40,906 nucleotides of DNA from Treponema sp. (GCA_031256445.1 JAIRQN010000092.1:1-40906), one strand, 5' to 3'; positions 6,320-14,386 are shown, counted from the stretch's first letter. The notes: generated from the sequence alone by a model not told the origin. Program-made: numbers and translations.

Positions 6320-7204
6320 TTACCTTCCGTATAAAGAAAATGGATTATAATATCCTATATAGAAATAAAGCGAAAAGTATTGATTGTATGGCGTATGAAA
6401 ATATGGAAAATTAAGTAAATTGTGATACCCGTTTTGGGTAATATCTTGTATTATTGGATGATTTACTCCTATTCTAATTATTTTATTAAGGTATCTATAA
6501 CCTATATAAAAAACACTTCGATAAACTATTCCATCTGAAAACGCTTTTTTATTGTTTCCCCATATAGATCCATTATAATTTTCATCATACATATAGTTTT
6601 CATCATACATGTTTGGCCAATTAGTATAAACAAATGTTCCTATTATAAAATTTCTAATACTAATTTCCATTGCTGATGTTCTCCATCTATCATAATAATA
6701 AAAATCATTTTCCACACGTAAAGAAAAATATTTACCAAAAAACATTATCCCATATACATTCTGTTTATTTGATTTATTATCTGGACCTAAATCATTGCCA
6801 TAAAATGTTAAATATAGACCTGCACCATATCCTTTATATGAAGCAAATATTCCAACAGCAAGATGGTTTAGACCAGAACCAAAATTTGCCGAAATATTCC
6901 AATTCCTTATTTGTTGATTCACACCAAAATCAATTCCTAAATTTAATCCGTTAAAATAATCAATACCAAAACCGGGTGAAATGTAATATGAAGTAAAGCC
7001 AATATTCCCCGTTATTAATAATGGGGGAAATCCAAAACGGAATTTATTTTGTTCGGAATTATAAAGTACATTTTGTTTATCATTAACTAAATAGTTATTA
7101 CTTGGAAATGTAAATTGTGGAGTAATTTCATCCAATGCGAATATTGAATAAGTAACAATATTAAACAAAAATAAATGTATTATTAAAAAATATACTTTTT
7201 TCAC
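6320..7204 (-). CDS. Secreted protein resembling polymorphic toxin domain 23
   Basis: A 294-residue protein with a signal peptide (about residues 1-23, ending IFA). It is rich in Tyr, Asn, Gly and Phe and is predicted mostly beta-strand. The segments LNLGIDFGVNQQIRNWNISA, SLRVENDFYYYDRWRTSAME, RNFIIGTFVYTN and FYIGYRYLNKIIRIGVNHP resemble, from memory, the bacterial toxin 23 domain found at the C-terminus of polymorphic toxins. Here it stands alone behind a signal peptide, with no delivery domain. An outer-membrane beta-barrel is the alternative, though the chain does not end in an aromatic residue. It starts at a GTG without a Shine-Dalgarno sequence. It follows structured leader copy 2 and a 25-codon frame. 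Confidence 0.7.
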   Translation of the reverse strand: MKKVYFLIIHLFLFNIVTYSIFALDEITPQFTFPSNNYLVNDKQNVLYNSEQNKFRFGFPPLLITGNIGFTSYYISPGFGIDYFNGLNLGIDFGVNQQIRNWNISANFGSGLNHLAVGIFASYKGYGAGLYLTFYGNDLGPDNKSNKQNVYGIMFFGKYFSLRVENDFYYYDRWRTSAMEISIRNFIIGTFVYTNWPNMYDENYMYDENYNGSIWGNNKKAFSDGIVYRSVFYIGYRYLNKIIRIGVNHPIIQDITQNGYHNLLNFPYFHTPYNQYFSLYFYIGYYNPFSLYGR

Positions 7205-7232
7205 AACTAAATTATTATTAAATTGTCAATAA

Positions 7233-7310
7233 TCAAAATATTTTTAAAGCCAAATTGCATATAACTGCTATACTTCGTATAGCTTCTAATAATTTGTTTG
7301 TATGTTTCAT
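7233..7310 (-). CDS. Possible 25-residue leader or remnant peptide
   Basis: An ATG at 7310 is preceded by AGGAG in the same position as in leader copy 1, where a real lipoprotein gene begins. The frame encodes MKHTNKLLEAIRSIAVI and 8 more residues, ending 28 nt before the GTG of the secreted protein gene. It could be a translated leader peptide, or the stump of a gene whose body was replaced by the downstream gene. Confidence 0.35.
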   Translation of the reverse strand: MKHTNKLLEAIRSIAVICNLALKIF

Positions 7311-7545
7311 ACATAACTCCTATTTACGCCGCGCAAGCGGCGAATTTAATCGAAAACACCGCAACGCGGTGTTAAAACTCCTTTTGCGGCTTTAATGTCG
7401 CCGCCGACATTTTTATATTCCCATACGGGAATATTTGTTAAAATTTAAAGTTGAATGTAAAATAAAAAAAGCGTGTAAAACGCACAATTTTTAGGGGGAA
7501 ATGCTGAATTATTGTGCGTTTACGCACAGAATTGGAAGAATTTAT
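7311..7545 (-). repeat. Structured leader element, copy 2
   Basis: This is the second copy of the element at 3474-3722, in the same orientation. It keeps ATTCCC/GGGAAT and AACACCGC/GCGGTGTT unchanged, has AATGTCG/CGACATT where copy 1 has AATGCCG/CGGCATT, and has a short GCCGC/GCGGC hairpin where copy 1 has the longer GAACC/GGTTC one. The terminator-like inverted repeat with T7 is at about 7464-7531. The whole stretch between 7311 and the mazEF promoter is this repeat. Confidence 0.7.
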
Positions 7546-7595
7546 CATGAACCAATGGGTAAATTCCAAATTGCTGAATCTGTAGTTCGATATCC

Positions 7596-7634
7596 TTGAT
7601 AAGTATCTACGTTTTGTATATACTTGATATCAAG
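7596..7634 (+). promoter_or_regulatory. mazEF promoter and palindromic operator
   Basis: TTGATA (7596-7601) and TATACT (7619-7624) are exactly 17 nt apart. They are followed by the perfect 12-bp palindrome CTTGATATCAAG (7623-7634), which overlaps the end of the -10 box and the expected transcription start. It is well placed as the autoregulatory site of the MazE/MazF complex. Confidence 0.65.
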
Positions 7635-7643
7635 AGGTATGTT

Positions 7644-7901
7644 ATGCTACAGACAAAAGCTACGGTTTCCATGTGGGGAAACAGCCAAGCGTTACGTATT
7701 CCTGTGGAAATAACCCGCCGATTGGGTATTTCCGCAAACGATGAAGTCATTCTGGAGGTTAAAGAAAATATATTGACTGTTTCCAAGCTCTCAACGCCGA
7801 GGGAAGGAACAATCGAATATCTTTTTAAGGATTATTCAGGGGAATCCTTTAGGACAGAACTTACAAACCCGATTGAGCCGCTTGGAAATGAACAATGGTA
7901 A
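7644..7901 (+). CDS. mazE: MazE/AbrB-type antitoxin
   Basis: 85 residues from the ATG at 7644, which has AAGAGG about 7 nt upstream; the frame is open further upstream but that region is the promoter. The N-terminal half is a swapped-hairpin AbrB/MazE fold (SMWGNSQALRIPVEITRRLG, then a VILEV strand). The acidic, flexible C-terminus is the usual toxin-binding tail. It neutralises MazF and represses the operon. The stop overlaps the mazF start. Confidence 0.85.
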   Translation: MLQTKATVSMWGNSQALRIPVEITRRLGISANDEVILEVKENILTVSKLSTPREGTIEYLFKDYSGESFRTELTNPIEPLGNEQW

Positions 7902-8248
7902 AAAAAATCCCAATGCAAGGCGATATAATAAAGATTAATCTTGATCCCAAACAAGGCCATGAGCAAAAAGGGTATCGCCCTTATATTTGTTTGAGCCATC
8001 ATCTTGTAAGTGATTATGCCAACATTGCCATTTTTGCGCCAATCTCAAATACACAAAGACAATATCCCCTGTACATTCCATTGGAGGAAGGAACAAAATC
8101 TACGGGAGTTGTTTTGCTTGATCAATTGGTTACCATTGACTATAACGCCCGCCAATGGAGCTATGTTGAAACGGTTGGCAATGGATTTCTTGACAAATTA
8201 CTGAAAACAACTATCGTTGTTTTTCAAAAAAACCAGAGAACGTTATAA
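7895..8248 (+). CDS. mazF: MazF/PemK-type mRNA interferase toxin
   Basis: 117 residues with the MazF fold signature: GDIIKINLDPKQGHEQKGYRP (substrate loop and catalytic Arg region), YANIAIFAPIS, and GVVLLDQLVTIDYNAR with the conserved Asp-Gln near the active site. MazF cuts single-stranded mRNA at short motifs. The ATG overlaps the end of mazE by 7 nt. The response-regulator gene follows only 6 nt after its stop, so read-through from the mazEF promoter may drive that gene too. Confidence 0.88.
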   Translation: MVKKIPMQGDIIKINLDPKQGHEQKGYRPYICLSHHLVSDYANIAIFAPISNTQRQYPLYIPLEEGTKSTGVVLLDQLVTIDYNARQWSYVETVGNGFLDKLLKTTIVVFQKNQRTL

Positions 8249-8254
8249 AAAGCA

Positions 8255-8863
8255 ATGCAAGTATTATTAATCGATGATCACCCAATGCTGAACGCGGGCA
8301 TTGTTTCAATTCTGGAGAATACCGGTATCTTTACGGTTTCCGGACAGGCACAGTCGCTTAAAGAGGCCATGAACATCATTGAAAATTCTGAAACACTGCC
8401 CTCTCTTGTCATTCTTGATATGCTTTTAGGCGAAGATAACGGTCTGGATTTTCTTCCAATGCTGGAAAATTTTTGTCAAAATAAAAAAATCCCAAAACCG
8501 CCTGTGTTAATTTGTTCCGCTCTTGGCGATTCATTTAAAAAACAGACCGCTTTAAAACTTGGAGCCGCGGGTTTTTTATCAAAGACAGGCGACAAGGCCG
8601 AACTGTTAAAAGCGATAGATACGATACTCGGCGGCAAGGTGTATATTTCCGGCGAAGTAAATATAAAATTAAAAAAAAGTTCCTCTGTTTACGCGAGGTT
8701 TTCCAAACGTGAAAAAGATGTAATCGATTTAATAAAGGCGAATAAATCAAACAATCAAATTGCCGATACATTGCGTATTAATATAAGAACAGTTGAAAAT
8801 TACATTAGTAAAATTTATTTTAAAACAGGATTTTCCAGCCGTGAAGAAGTGCTGGGGCTTTAA
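8255..8863 (+). CDS. NarL/LuxR-family response regulator
   Basis: 202 residues. The receiver domain (1-120) has the acidic pair D7-D8, phospho-acceptor D55 in LVILDMLLGE, S88 and K110. The LuxR helix-turn-helix is at about 145-200 (FSKREKDVIDLIKANKSN, then RINIRTVENYISKIYFKTGF). It is the natural partner for the HisKA_3 kinase at 1935-3200, the only such kinase in the window, now about 5 kb away across the AT-rich island. No own promoter or Shine-Dalgarno sequence is evident in the 6-nt gap after mazF. Confidence 0.9.
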   Translation: MQVLLIDDHPMLNAGIVSILENTGIFTVSGQAQSLKEAMNIIENSETLPSLVILDMLLGEDNGLDFLPMLENFCQNKKIPKPPVLICSALGDSFKKQTALKLGAAGFLSKTGDKAELLKAIDTILGGKVYISGEVNIKLKKSSSVYARFSKREKDVIDLIKANKSNNQIADTLRINIRTVENYISKIYFKTGFSSREEVLGL

Positions 8864-8879
8864 ACCGCGCTATTATGTC

Positions 8880-8909
8880 AAAAAAAAACCCCGCAGCCTG
8901 GGCGGGGTT
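8880..8909 (-). terminator. Intrinsic terminator of the 8932-9255 gene
   Basis: The stem CCCCGC/GCGGGG (8889-8894 with 8902-8907) is followed on the minus strand by nine T residues. It lies between convergent genes and could also stop the response-regulator transcript, though only a short T-tract follows on the plus strand. Confidence 0.8.
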
Positions 8910-8931
8910 CTTCATGTTAAACGGATTTCTT

Positions 8932-9255
8932 TTAATGTTTGAGAAGTTTTTGGGTAATGACAATTACCATTGCTTTATTAAACCTTCCATTAAGTTCTGC
9001 TGAACGTTTGGCATCTTCAATGGTAAATTCAACTTCTTCTTTTACATTATCAATCAATGATACCGCATTTTTGGCTTTATCTTCCAATGCTGTTATGTCA
9101 TTCGAATTAACCAATGGCAAATTTGCGATTCTTTCGGCTTCGACCACAACATCTTCGTACGCTTTTATCGCGTTATCAATTTCAGTCCGGCCTGCAAAAG
9201 CAACCGCAGTTACAGCAAGAAATAGAACCATCAAACAAATTAAAAATTTCTTCAT
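8932..9255 (-). CDS. Small secreted helical protein
   Basis: 107 residues from the ATG at 9255, chosen because GGAGG lies about 7 nt upstream and MKKFLICLMVLFLAVTAVAF starts a signal peptide with an AFA cleavage site. The mature part is an acidic, mostly helical chain of about 85 residues (EIDNAIKAYEDVVVEAERIA; ITALEDKAKNAVSLIDNVKE) that could form a helical bundle or coiled coil in the periplasm. No enzyme motif is visible. It has its own promoter (9273-9301) and terminator, so it is monocistronic. Confidence 0.8.
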   Translation of the reverse strand: MKKFLICLMVLFLAVTAVAFAGRTEIDNAIKAYEDVVVEAERIANLPLVNSNDITALEDKAKNAVSLIDNVKEEVEFTIEDAKRSAELNGRFNKAMVIVITQKLLKH

Positions 9256-9272
9256 TTTGAGCCTCCAGAAAC

Positions 9273-9301
9273 ATAGTACACCTTGCGGCGCGTTTTGGCA
9301 A
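9273..9301 (-). promoter_or_regulatory. Promoter of the small secreted helical protein
   Basis: On the minus strand TTGCCA (9296-9301) and TACTAT (9273-9278) are 17 nt apart, placed 18 nt before the ATG at 9255, with GGAGG between. Confidence 0.55.
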
Positions 9302-9399
9302 GTTTTAATTTTTTTCAAACATAATTTACGAATTATATATTGAGATTTCTCGTTTTATGGTATAAAATGTGGTGTATTTATCATTTTTGGAGTATTGTG

Positions 9400-10224
9400 A
9401 TGTTTGCTTACAAAACGGCTGAGGAAAAGGCTACAGAATGGGGCGTAACAATCAGGCATATACAGTATTTGTGCAGAACAGGGAAAATTGAAGGGGCGGA
9501 AAAACGCGCCGGCGCGTGGTTTATACCGGATGAGGCGTCCAATCCGTTGAAAAACACCAGAGGAAAAGATAAACCTTTTGAGTTTATAGGCACAAAAAAA
9601 AGTATCTTTGATAACGCAATCAAATTGTTTACACAAAAAGGATACGAAAATGTGTCAATAAATGACATTGCGGATTCTGTGGGAATACGGCAATCGGCGG
9701 TATATAACCATTTCAGTTCCAAGCAGGAAATACTGGACACAATTTACGGGTTTTATTACCATCATTGGATTCTAAACCGGCCCAACATGGATTATCTGGA
9801 GACATTGCTGAAGAATAACAGTAAGGCGATTGATATTATAACAAAAGGTTTTCTCTATAATTTTGAAGAAGATATTCTGGAGCAGATGTCCGATGTTGTA
9901 AAAATTATCATGCAAAGAGTGTCCGTTGACCCGAAAGCCACGGGATTATTTCAAAAACTGCTGCTGGAAGAAGGGATAGATTTTGTTGAGAACGGACTGA
10001 ACCGGGCAATAGAGACAGGCCGGTTCAGGACATTCGATACGCACATTGTCTCTGTGCTTATCAACTGCGCCAGATTGTACAGGCTTCTCTGGTGGATAAC
10101 AGGCCCTTCTGATGAAATTATTAAAAAACTGGAAAAGGAAGAAATGGCGGTGTATGAACTTATATCGTCTTTTTTGCCAGGAACCTCCGCCTGTCAGGAG
10201 AAAGCCGGAGGTTCATCGGATTAA
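9400..10224 (+). CDS. Excisionase-like HTH fused to a TetR-family regulator
   Basis: 274 residues from the ATG at 9400, which has GGAG about 7 nt upstream; the frame extends 20 codons further but without a ribosome site. Residues 1-50 look like an excisionase/MerR-type helix-turn-helix (YKTAEEKATEWGVTIRHIQY, then an AWFIPDEA wing). Residues about 65-110 are a TetR N-terminal domain (IFDNAIKLFTQKGYENVSIN; VGIRQSAVYNHFSSKQEILD). The rest is a helical ligand and dimer domain. Two DNA-binding domains in one TetR protein is uncommon. A GAGATTTCTC palindrome at 9342-9351 lies in the probable promoter and may be its operator. The LAL regulator follows 12 nt downstream. Confidence 0.85.
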   Translation: MFAYKTAEEKATEWGVTIRHIQYLCRTGKIEGAEKRAGAWFIPDEASNPLKNTRGKDKPFEFIGTKKSIFDNAIKLFTQKGYENVSINDIADSVGIRQSAVYNHFSSKQEILDTIYGFYYHHWILNRPNMDYLETLLKNNSKAIDIITKGFLYNFEEDILEQMSDVVKIIMQRVSVDPKATGLFQKLLLEEGIDFVENGLNRAIETGRFRTFDTHIVSVLINCARLYRLLWWITGPSDEIIKKLEKEEMAVYELISSFLPGTSACQEKAGGSSD

Positions 10225-10236
10225 AAAGGTGAAAAA

Positions 10237-12963
10237 ATGATTATTTCAAAAGGTATTAAAAAAGAAAAAACAGTTAATGATTTAAAAACCAGCCTGAAGA
10301 CAAACCTTATCCCGGATAAAAGCAATTTAAATCAAACCGGCATTTATCTGGAACGCCCCCGGCTGCACGCGTTACTCGAAAATGCGCTGGACAATCCGCT
10401 GATTATAGTATGCGCCGGAGCCGGTTACGGCAAAACCCGCGCGGTAAATTCATTTTTGTCTGTGTATGAAGCGACCTCAATATGGCTGCAGCTTTCCGAG
10501 CGTGATAATGTTACAACGCGGTTTTGGGAAAGTTTCTCTGATGTAATGTCGTTTTCACAGCCAAAGACCGGAGCCCGTATGAAAGAAATCGGCTTCCCCA
10601 GGACAGAAGATGCGTATTTAAAGTATTACGCGGCAATGCGCGGATTGGCTTCATTGCCGGGAAAACACATCAGGGTATTTGACGATTTTCATCTTCTGCA
10701 CAATCAGGCGGTACTCCGTTTTTTTGAACAGGCAGTAAACACATGCCCGCTGAATGTGGCGATAATACTGATCTCCCGCACCATGCCGGAGTTTATTCTG
10801 ATCAACAGAAATCTTGTTGAACGTACCGTCACAATCAGCGAAGAAACCCTGTGTTTTACAGAAGACGAGATTACCAAATATTTTAACAAAATTAATCTTC
10901 CTGTTATGAGGGGAGATGTGCGGAATATTTACGATGATACGCGCGGATGGGCTTTTGCCATTAATATGATAGGACGTTCTCTGATCAAAGAGCGCGCGAA
11001 CAGCGTATGCAAGTATGAACGAAGCTCCATAGAACCTCAACCGAACCTTGGAACCGTAGGTTCCCTGGGCGAAGGTTCCCCTCTTGCCGCGATGAAAAAA
11101 AATATTTTCCGTCTTATCGAAGCGGAAATTTCACAAACAGTAAGCGAACCTCTTCGGCGTTTTTTGTTTCGCATTTCGCTGATCGATCATCTCGCCGCCA
11201 GTCTTATTAAACTGCTGGCTAATGACAGTGCGCATCCAACAGGTGCGGCGTATCCAACCGGTACGGCGCTTGTTAAAGATATGGAATCTGTGAACGCTTA
11301 CATACGTTATGATTTCAATCTTGATACCTACATGATTCACCATTTGTTACGCGATTACCTGCGGCAAAAGCAGGAACAGGTATTGACGGATAAAGAGCGA
11401 AAACAGACGTATCAGACCGCAGGCGAGTGGTGTGACGCAAACGGGTATCACACAGACGCGCTCTCTTACTACGAAAAGTCCGGCGATTACAGCGCGATTG
11501 CGATGAAAATCGGGTCATTAAATGTGCAAATGCCCCCGGATATGGCGAAATACGCGCTTGGAATATTTGAAAATGCTCCGGACGAAGTGAAATTCCAGAA
11601 TACAGTATTCCCCGGAATGCATATAAGACTGCTGATAAACACAGGCCAGCTTGACGAAAAAGCGGCGGCGCTTTCCGACATGTACGCTGAAATTTATGAA
11701 GCCCGTCCTGACTCTTTCGAGAAATATTTTACTCTCACCGCCATTTACGGCAATTGGGCAATCCTGCTGATGTTTATGTGCACATACACCGATGTGTATA
11801 ATTTTGACGCATACTATAAAAAAATGGGCGAGTGTTACAATAAAAAGCCGTTCAAGACAATCGGTTCATTTAACATAGTACCCATGAGCGCATGGGCGTC
11901 TCTTGTCGGAACAAACAGGAAGGGAGCGCAGGAAGAATACATTGACGCCATATCCCGCTCGATCCCTTACGCGTCTATTCTTGGAAAAGGTTTTTTATCT
12001 GGTTTTGACGATCTGGCGCGCGGCGAATTGTGCTTTTGCCGTGGTCAGATAGATGACGCCGAGCAATATCTGAAACAGTCGGTTGACAAGGCGCGCGTCT
12101 GCGATCAGTATCTCACGCAAACCCGCGCCCTGATTTACCTGATGCAGCTTGCGTTTTTCCGCGGAGATTATTTTACAGCAGCCGCGAAGCTGAAGGAAAT
12201 GGAAGCGATGATCAGCGAAGAGGATTACGGAGTCCGCTATACTATGTACGATATCGCCTGCGGATTCTATCAGCTTTCGCTGGACAGATACGAACATATA
12301 CCGGACTGGTTAAAAAGCGATTTTTCACCGTATACTCATCCGTCATTTCTGGAAAATTTCGCAAACCGGGTAAAACTACAGTATCATTATAAAACGCATA
12401 AATACAGCGCGCTCCTTGCCTTTATCGAAAATTCAATGGAACAGCAAACGATTTTATTGGGAAAAATAGAACTAACAACATTGAAAGCTCTCTCTCTGTA
12501 CCGGTTAAAACGGCGAAGCGAAGCGATTACCGCGCTTGCGCAGGCTTATCATCTGGCGGAATCAAATAATATAACTGTTATGTTCGCCAAGTACGAAAAA
12601 GATATAAGAACACTGACTGCCGCTGCTTTAAAATACGCCGCGGCGTACGGCGATGTATGCGCAATCCCAAGGAAGTGGCTGGAGGAGATAAACCGGAAAT
12701 CAGCGGCCTACGCAAAACGGAAATTCAAGAATATGTCAGAATATAAGTCGGCCAATAATATTGAAAATGAAATAACCCTTACCAAGCGGGAAACGGCCAT
12801 TTTAAAAGATCTTTCTGACGGATTCTCGCGCAGCGAAATAGCAGTTAATCAGAACATTTCCGTAAACACTGTAAAAATGTATATCAATTATATTTATGAT
12901 AAACTGGGCGTATACAGCCTGCCCAAAGCAATTCGCGCCGCAGTTGACAGGAAGTTGATATAG
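10237..12963 (+). CDS. MalT-type (LAL) ATP-dependent LuxR regulator
   Basis: 908 residues. An N-terminal AAA/STAND ATPase has Walker A GAGYGKT (61-67) and a Walker B-like HIRVFDDFHLL near 150. A large helical, TPR-like region spans about 400-820. A C-terminal LuxR helix-turn-helix has LTKRETAILKDLSDGFSRSE then ISVNTVKMYINYIYDKLG. The family integrates ATP and an inducer bound by the TPR part to activate transcription. GGTGA precedes the ATG, and the gene is in an operon with the HTH-TetR gene. Two low-complexity inserts interrupt the chain: a GAACC/GGTTC-rich one at about 11023-11090 and an 18-bp tandem repeat at 11229-11264. The target genes are not evident. Confidence 0.9.
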   Translation: MIISKGIKKEKTVNDLKTSLKTNLIPDKSNLNQTGIYLERPRLHALLENALDNPLIIVCAGAGYGKTRAVNSFLSVYEATSIWLQLSERDNVTTRFWESFSDVMSFSQPKTGARMKEIGFPRTEDAYLKYYAAMRGLASLPGKHIRVFDDFHLLHNQAVLRFFEQAVNTCPLNVAIILISRTMPEFILINRNLVERTVTISEETLCFTEDEITKYFNKINLPVMRGDVRNIYDDTRGWAFAINMIGRSLIKERANSVCKYERSSIEPQPNLGTVGSLGEGSPLAAMKKNIFRLIEAEISQTVSEPLRRFLFRISLIDHLAASLIKLLANDSAHPTGAAYPTGTALVKDMESVNAYIRYDFNLDTYMIHHLLRDYLRQKQEQVLTDKERKQTYQTAGEWCDANGYHTDALSYYEKSGDYSAIAMKIGSLNVQMPPDMAKYALGIFENAPDEVKFQNTVFPGMHIRLLINTGQLDEKAAALSDMYAEIYEARPDSFEKYFTLTAIYGNWAILLMFMCTYTDVYNFDAYYKKMGECYNKKPFKTIGSFNIVPMSAWASLVGTNRKGAQEEYIDAISRSIPYASILGKGFLSGFDDLARGELCFCRGQIDDAEQYLKQSVDKARVCDQYLTQTRALIYLMQLAFFRGDYFTAAAKLKEMEAMISEEDYGVRYTMYDIACGFYQLSLDRYEHIPDWLKSDFSPYTHPSFLENFANRVKLQYHYKTHKYSALLAFIENSMEQQTILLGKIELTTLKALSLYRLKRRSEAITALAQAYHLAESNNITVMFAKYEKDIRTLTAAALKYAAAYGDVCAIPRKWLEEINRKSAAYAKRKFKNMSEYKSANNIENEITLTKRETAILKDLSDGFSRSEIAVNQNISVNTVKMYINYIYDKLGVYSLPKAIRAAVDRKLI
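11229..11264 (-). repeat. 18-bp in-frame tandem repeat in the LAL gene
   Basis: Two 18-bp units, TGCGCATCCAACAGGTGC and GGCGTATCCAACCGGTAC, plus a partial third. They encode AHPTGAAYPTGTAL. Read on the opposite strand they match the consensus GCTCCTGTAGGATGCTCC of the repeats at 20088 and 25579. Confidence 0.6.
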
Positions 12964-13042
12964 AAGAAGAAAACTCAAATGATTTTATTATGCGCTCATC
13001 AAATATTATCGAGCGTCTGGTCTGTCCTAAAAGCAACCGGGT

Positions 13043-13729
13043 TTATGGACAGACACTATTTAGTATTTTTTTTATCTCTCTCCATTTTGGCATATATTTA
13101 TCAAACAGACTGTAAAACCGCGCGTTATGCCCTCTTTCGATGAAGTGAAGGAGTTCATGTAAAATAATGTAATCAAGACACTCAGGCATTTTTTTGGCAA
13201 GCAGTACGCTCAGCCATATTTTTCTTTGCTTTGGCTTGCACGAACCCCAGCGGGATATCATATATTTTATATGCCAGCTTTCGGTTTTCAGACCGGTTTT
13301 CTTTTCCCATTTTGGCAAGAGCCGCGCTATTTCCGGTTCCAATAATTCCCTGTACCATTCACGGACATGTTTTTCCCGCTGATCAACTGTGCTGCCTTTT
13401 CTGACTGTAAAAATCACTTTTTCACCGGAAAGAACCAGTGAGTATCTGCCGCCGTATTCAATCTGTAAATAATACCGCCTGCCCCAAACATACATAGTTT
13501 CGCCTGTAACATATTTCCTTTCTGACTGACGCGGTTGATTCTGGAACTTATTAACTTGCCGTTTAATCCATTTCGCCTTTTCGCGCACAAATTTTTCGAT
13601 ATCCTCATTTCTCATGGATAGCGGCGCGGACACCGCTACCTTGCCATCAGGAGGTTTTACATAGAGGCGCATATTTTTAATATTTTTTTTATTAATTTCT
13701 ACAGGTATGCCGGAAATGTTATGCGTCAC
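13043..13729 (-). CDS. YgjP-like (DUF45) zinc metallopeptidase
   Basis: 228 residues from a GTG at 13729. That start is chosen because GAGGAG lies 6 nt upstream, while the longer frame's TTG at 13777 falls inside the -35 box. The C-terminal half carries YMISRWGSCKPKQRKIWLSV and the zinc-binding HELLHFIERGHNARF motif (HExxH plus a downstream His). This is typical of the YgjP/M48-like domain, often of unclear substrate and sometimes linked to type I restriction loci; no such locus is seen here. It is a cytoplasmic protein with its own promoter, convergent with the LAL gene. Confidence 0.88.
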   Translation of the reverse strand: MTHNISGIPVEINKKNIKNMRLYVKPPDGKVAVSAPLSMRNEDIEKFVREKAKWIKRQVNKFQNQPRQSERKYVTGETMYVWGRRYYLQIEYGGRYSLVLSGEKVIFTVRKGSTVDQREKHVREWYRELLEPEIARLLPKWEKKTGLKTESWHIKYMISRWGSCKPKQRKIWLSVLLAKKMPECLDYIILHELLHFIERGHNARFYSLFDKYMPKWREIKKILNSVCP

Positions 13730-13747
13730 CCAATACTCCTCTTTTTT

Positions 13748-13777
13748 ATTATGAGGCAATACAGCCTGAGGAGTCAA
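13748..13777 (-). promoter_or_regulatory. Promoter of the YgjP-like gene
   Basis: On the minus strand TTGACT (13772-13777) and CATAAT (13748-13753) are 18 nt apart. The predicted transcript starts near 13741, just before the GAGGAG and the GTG at 13729, which supports the shorter gene. Confidence 0.5.
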
Positions 13778-13804
13778 TATTATGAAAGCATGGGGGAGAT
13801 TTTT

Positions 13805-14386
13805 TTACCTTGCCATTCCGATGCGGCGAAGCCATGAAGTTACATCCCTGTTTGGCACTGTAACTCTGGGATCATCATTGGGATTTCTGTCAAAGGCGCT
13901 GACGGAAAGTCCTTCGCCGATAACCGCCCCAGGACATAATTTTTTTAAATCATCAAGGCTGCTTCCAAAGCGGCTGCCTCCATGCGTAACAAGTGGATAA
14001 ATTGTTTTGCCGGATAAATTGTATTTTTCAAGAAATGTAAAAAGAGCCATTGGCAATGTTCCCCACCAGTTTGGGTAGCACAGGAATACGGTGTTGTATT
14101 GCTGTATGTTGGTAACGCTGCCTGATATTGCGGGGCGCGCGTTTGTATCCAATTCCTGTCTGGCTATTTTTGTACATTCATCATAGACATTGGGATAGGT
14201 CGTTACTGTTTTTACTTCAAACAAATCACCTCCTGTAACATTCGCAATTTGACCTGCAAGAGCTTTGGCGTTTCCGCTCCATGAAAAATAAACAACAAGT
14301 ATTCTGTTGTTTCCCGTTTGCGCGGTTAAATCCATTTGAACCCCCAGTAAAATAAAAATAACTGCCAATAAAATCAACTTTTTCAT
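13805..14386 (-). CDS. Exported flavodoxin
   Basis: 193 residues with a signal peptide (1-22, MKKLILLAVIFILLGVQMDL then TAQ) and a flavodoxin fold. The FMN phosphate loop is ILVVYFSWSGNAKALA, the middle loop is FLCYPNWWGTLPMALFTFLE, and the end is THGGSRFGSSLDDLKKLCPG. Exported flavodoxins are thought to carry electrons for envelope redox reactions. The ATG overlaps the stop of the DUF4405 membrane protein by 4 nt, with a GGAGG just upstream, so the two are coupled. The membrane protein may be its electron donor or acceptor (inference). Confidence 0.88.
   Translation of the reverse strand: MKKLILLAVIFILLGVQMDLTAQTGNNRILVVYFSWSGNAKALAGQIANVTGGDLFEVKTVTTYPNVYDECTKIARQELDTNARPAISGSVTNIQQYNTVFLCYPNWWGTLPMALFTFLEKYNLSGKTIYPLVTHGGSRFGSSLDDLKKLCPGAVIGEGLSVSAFDRNPNDDPRVTVPNRDVTSWLRRIGMAR

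Noticed and set aside
13020-13054. GTCTGTCC/GGACAGAC hairpin as a sharp terminator for the LAL gene
   Set aside because: The 8-bp stem is real, but its second arm is inside the YgjP-like coding end and the T-tract starts about 10 nt later, so it is not listed as a terminator.
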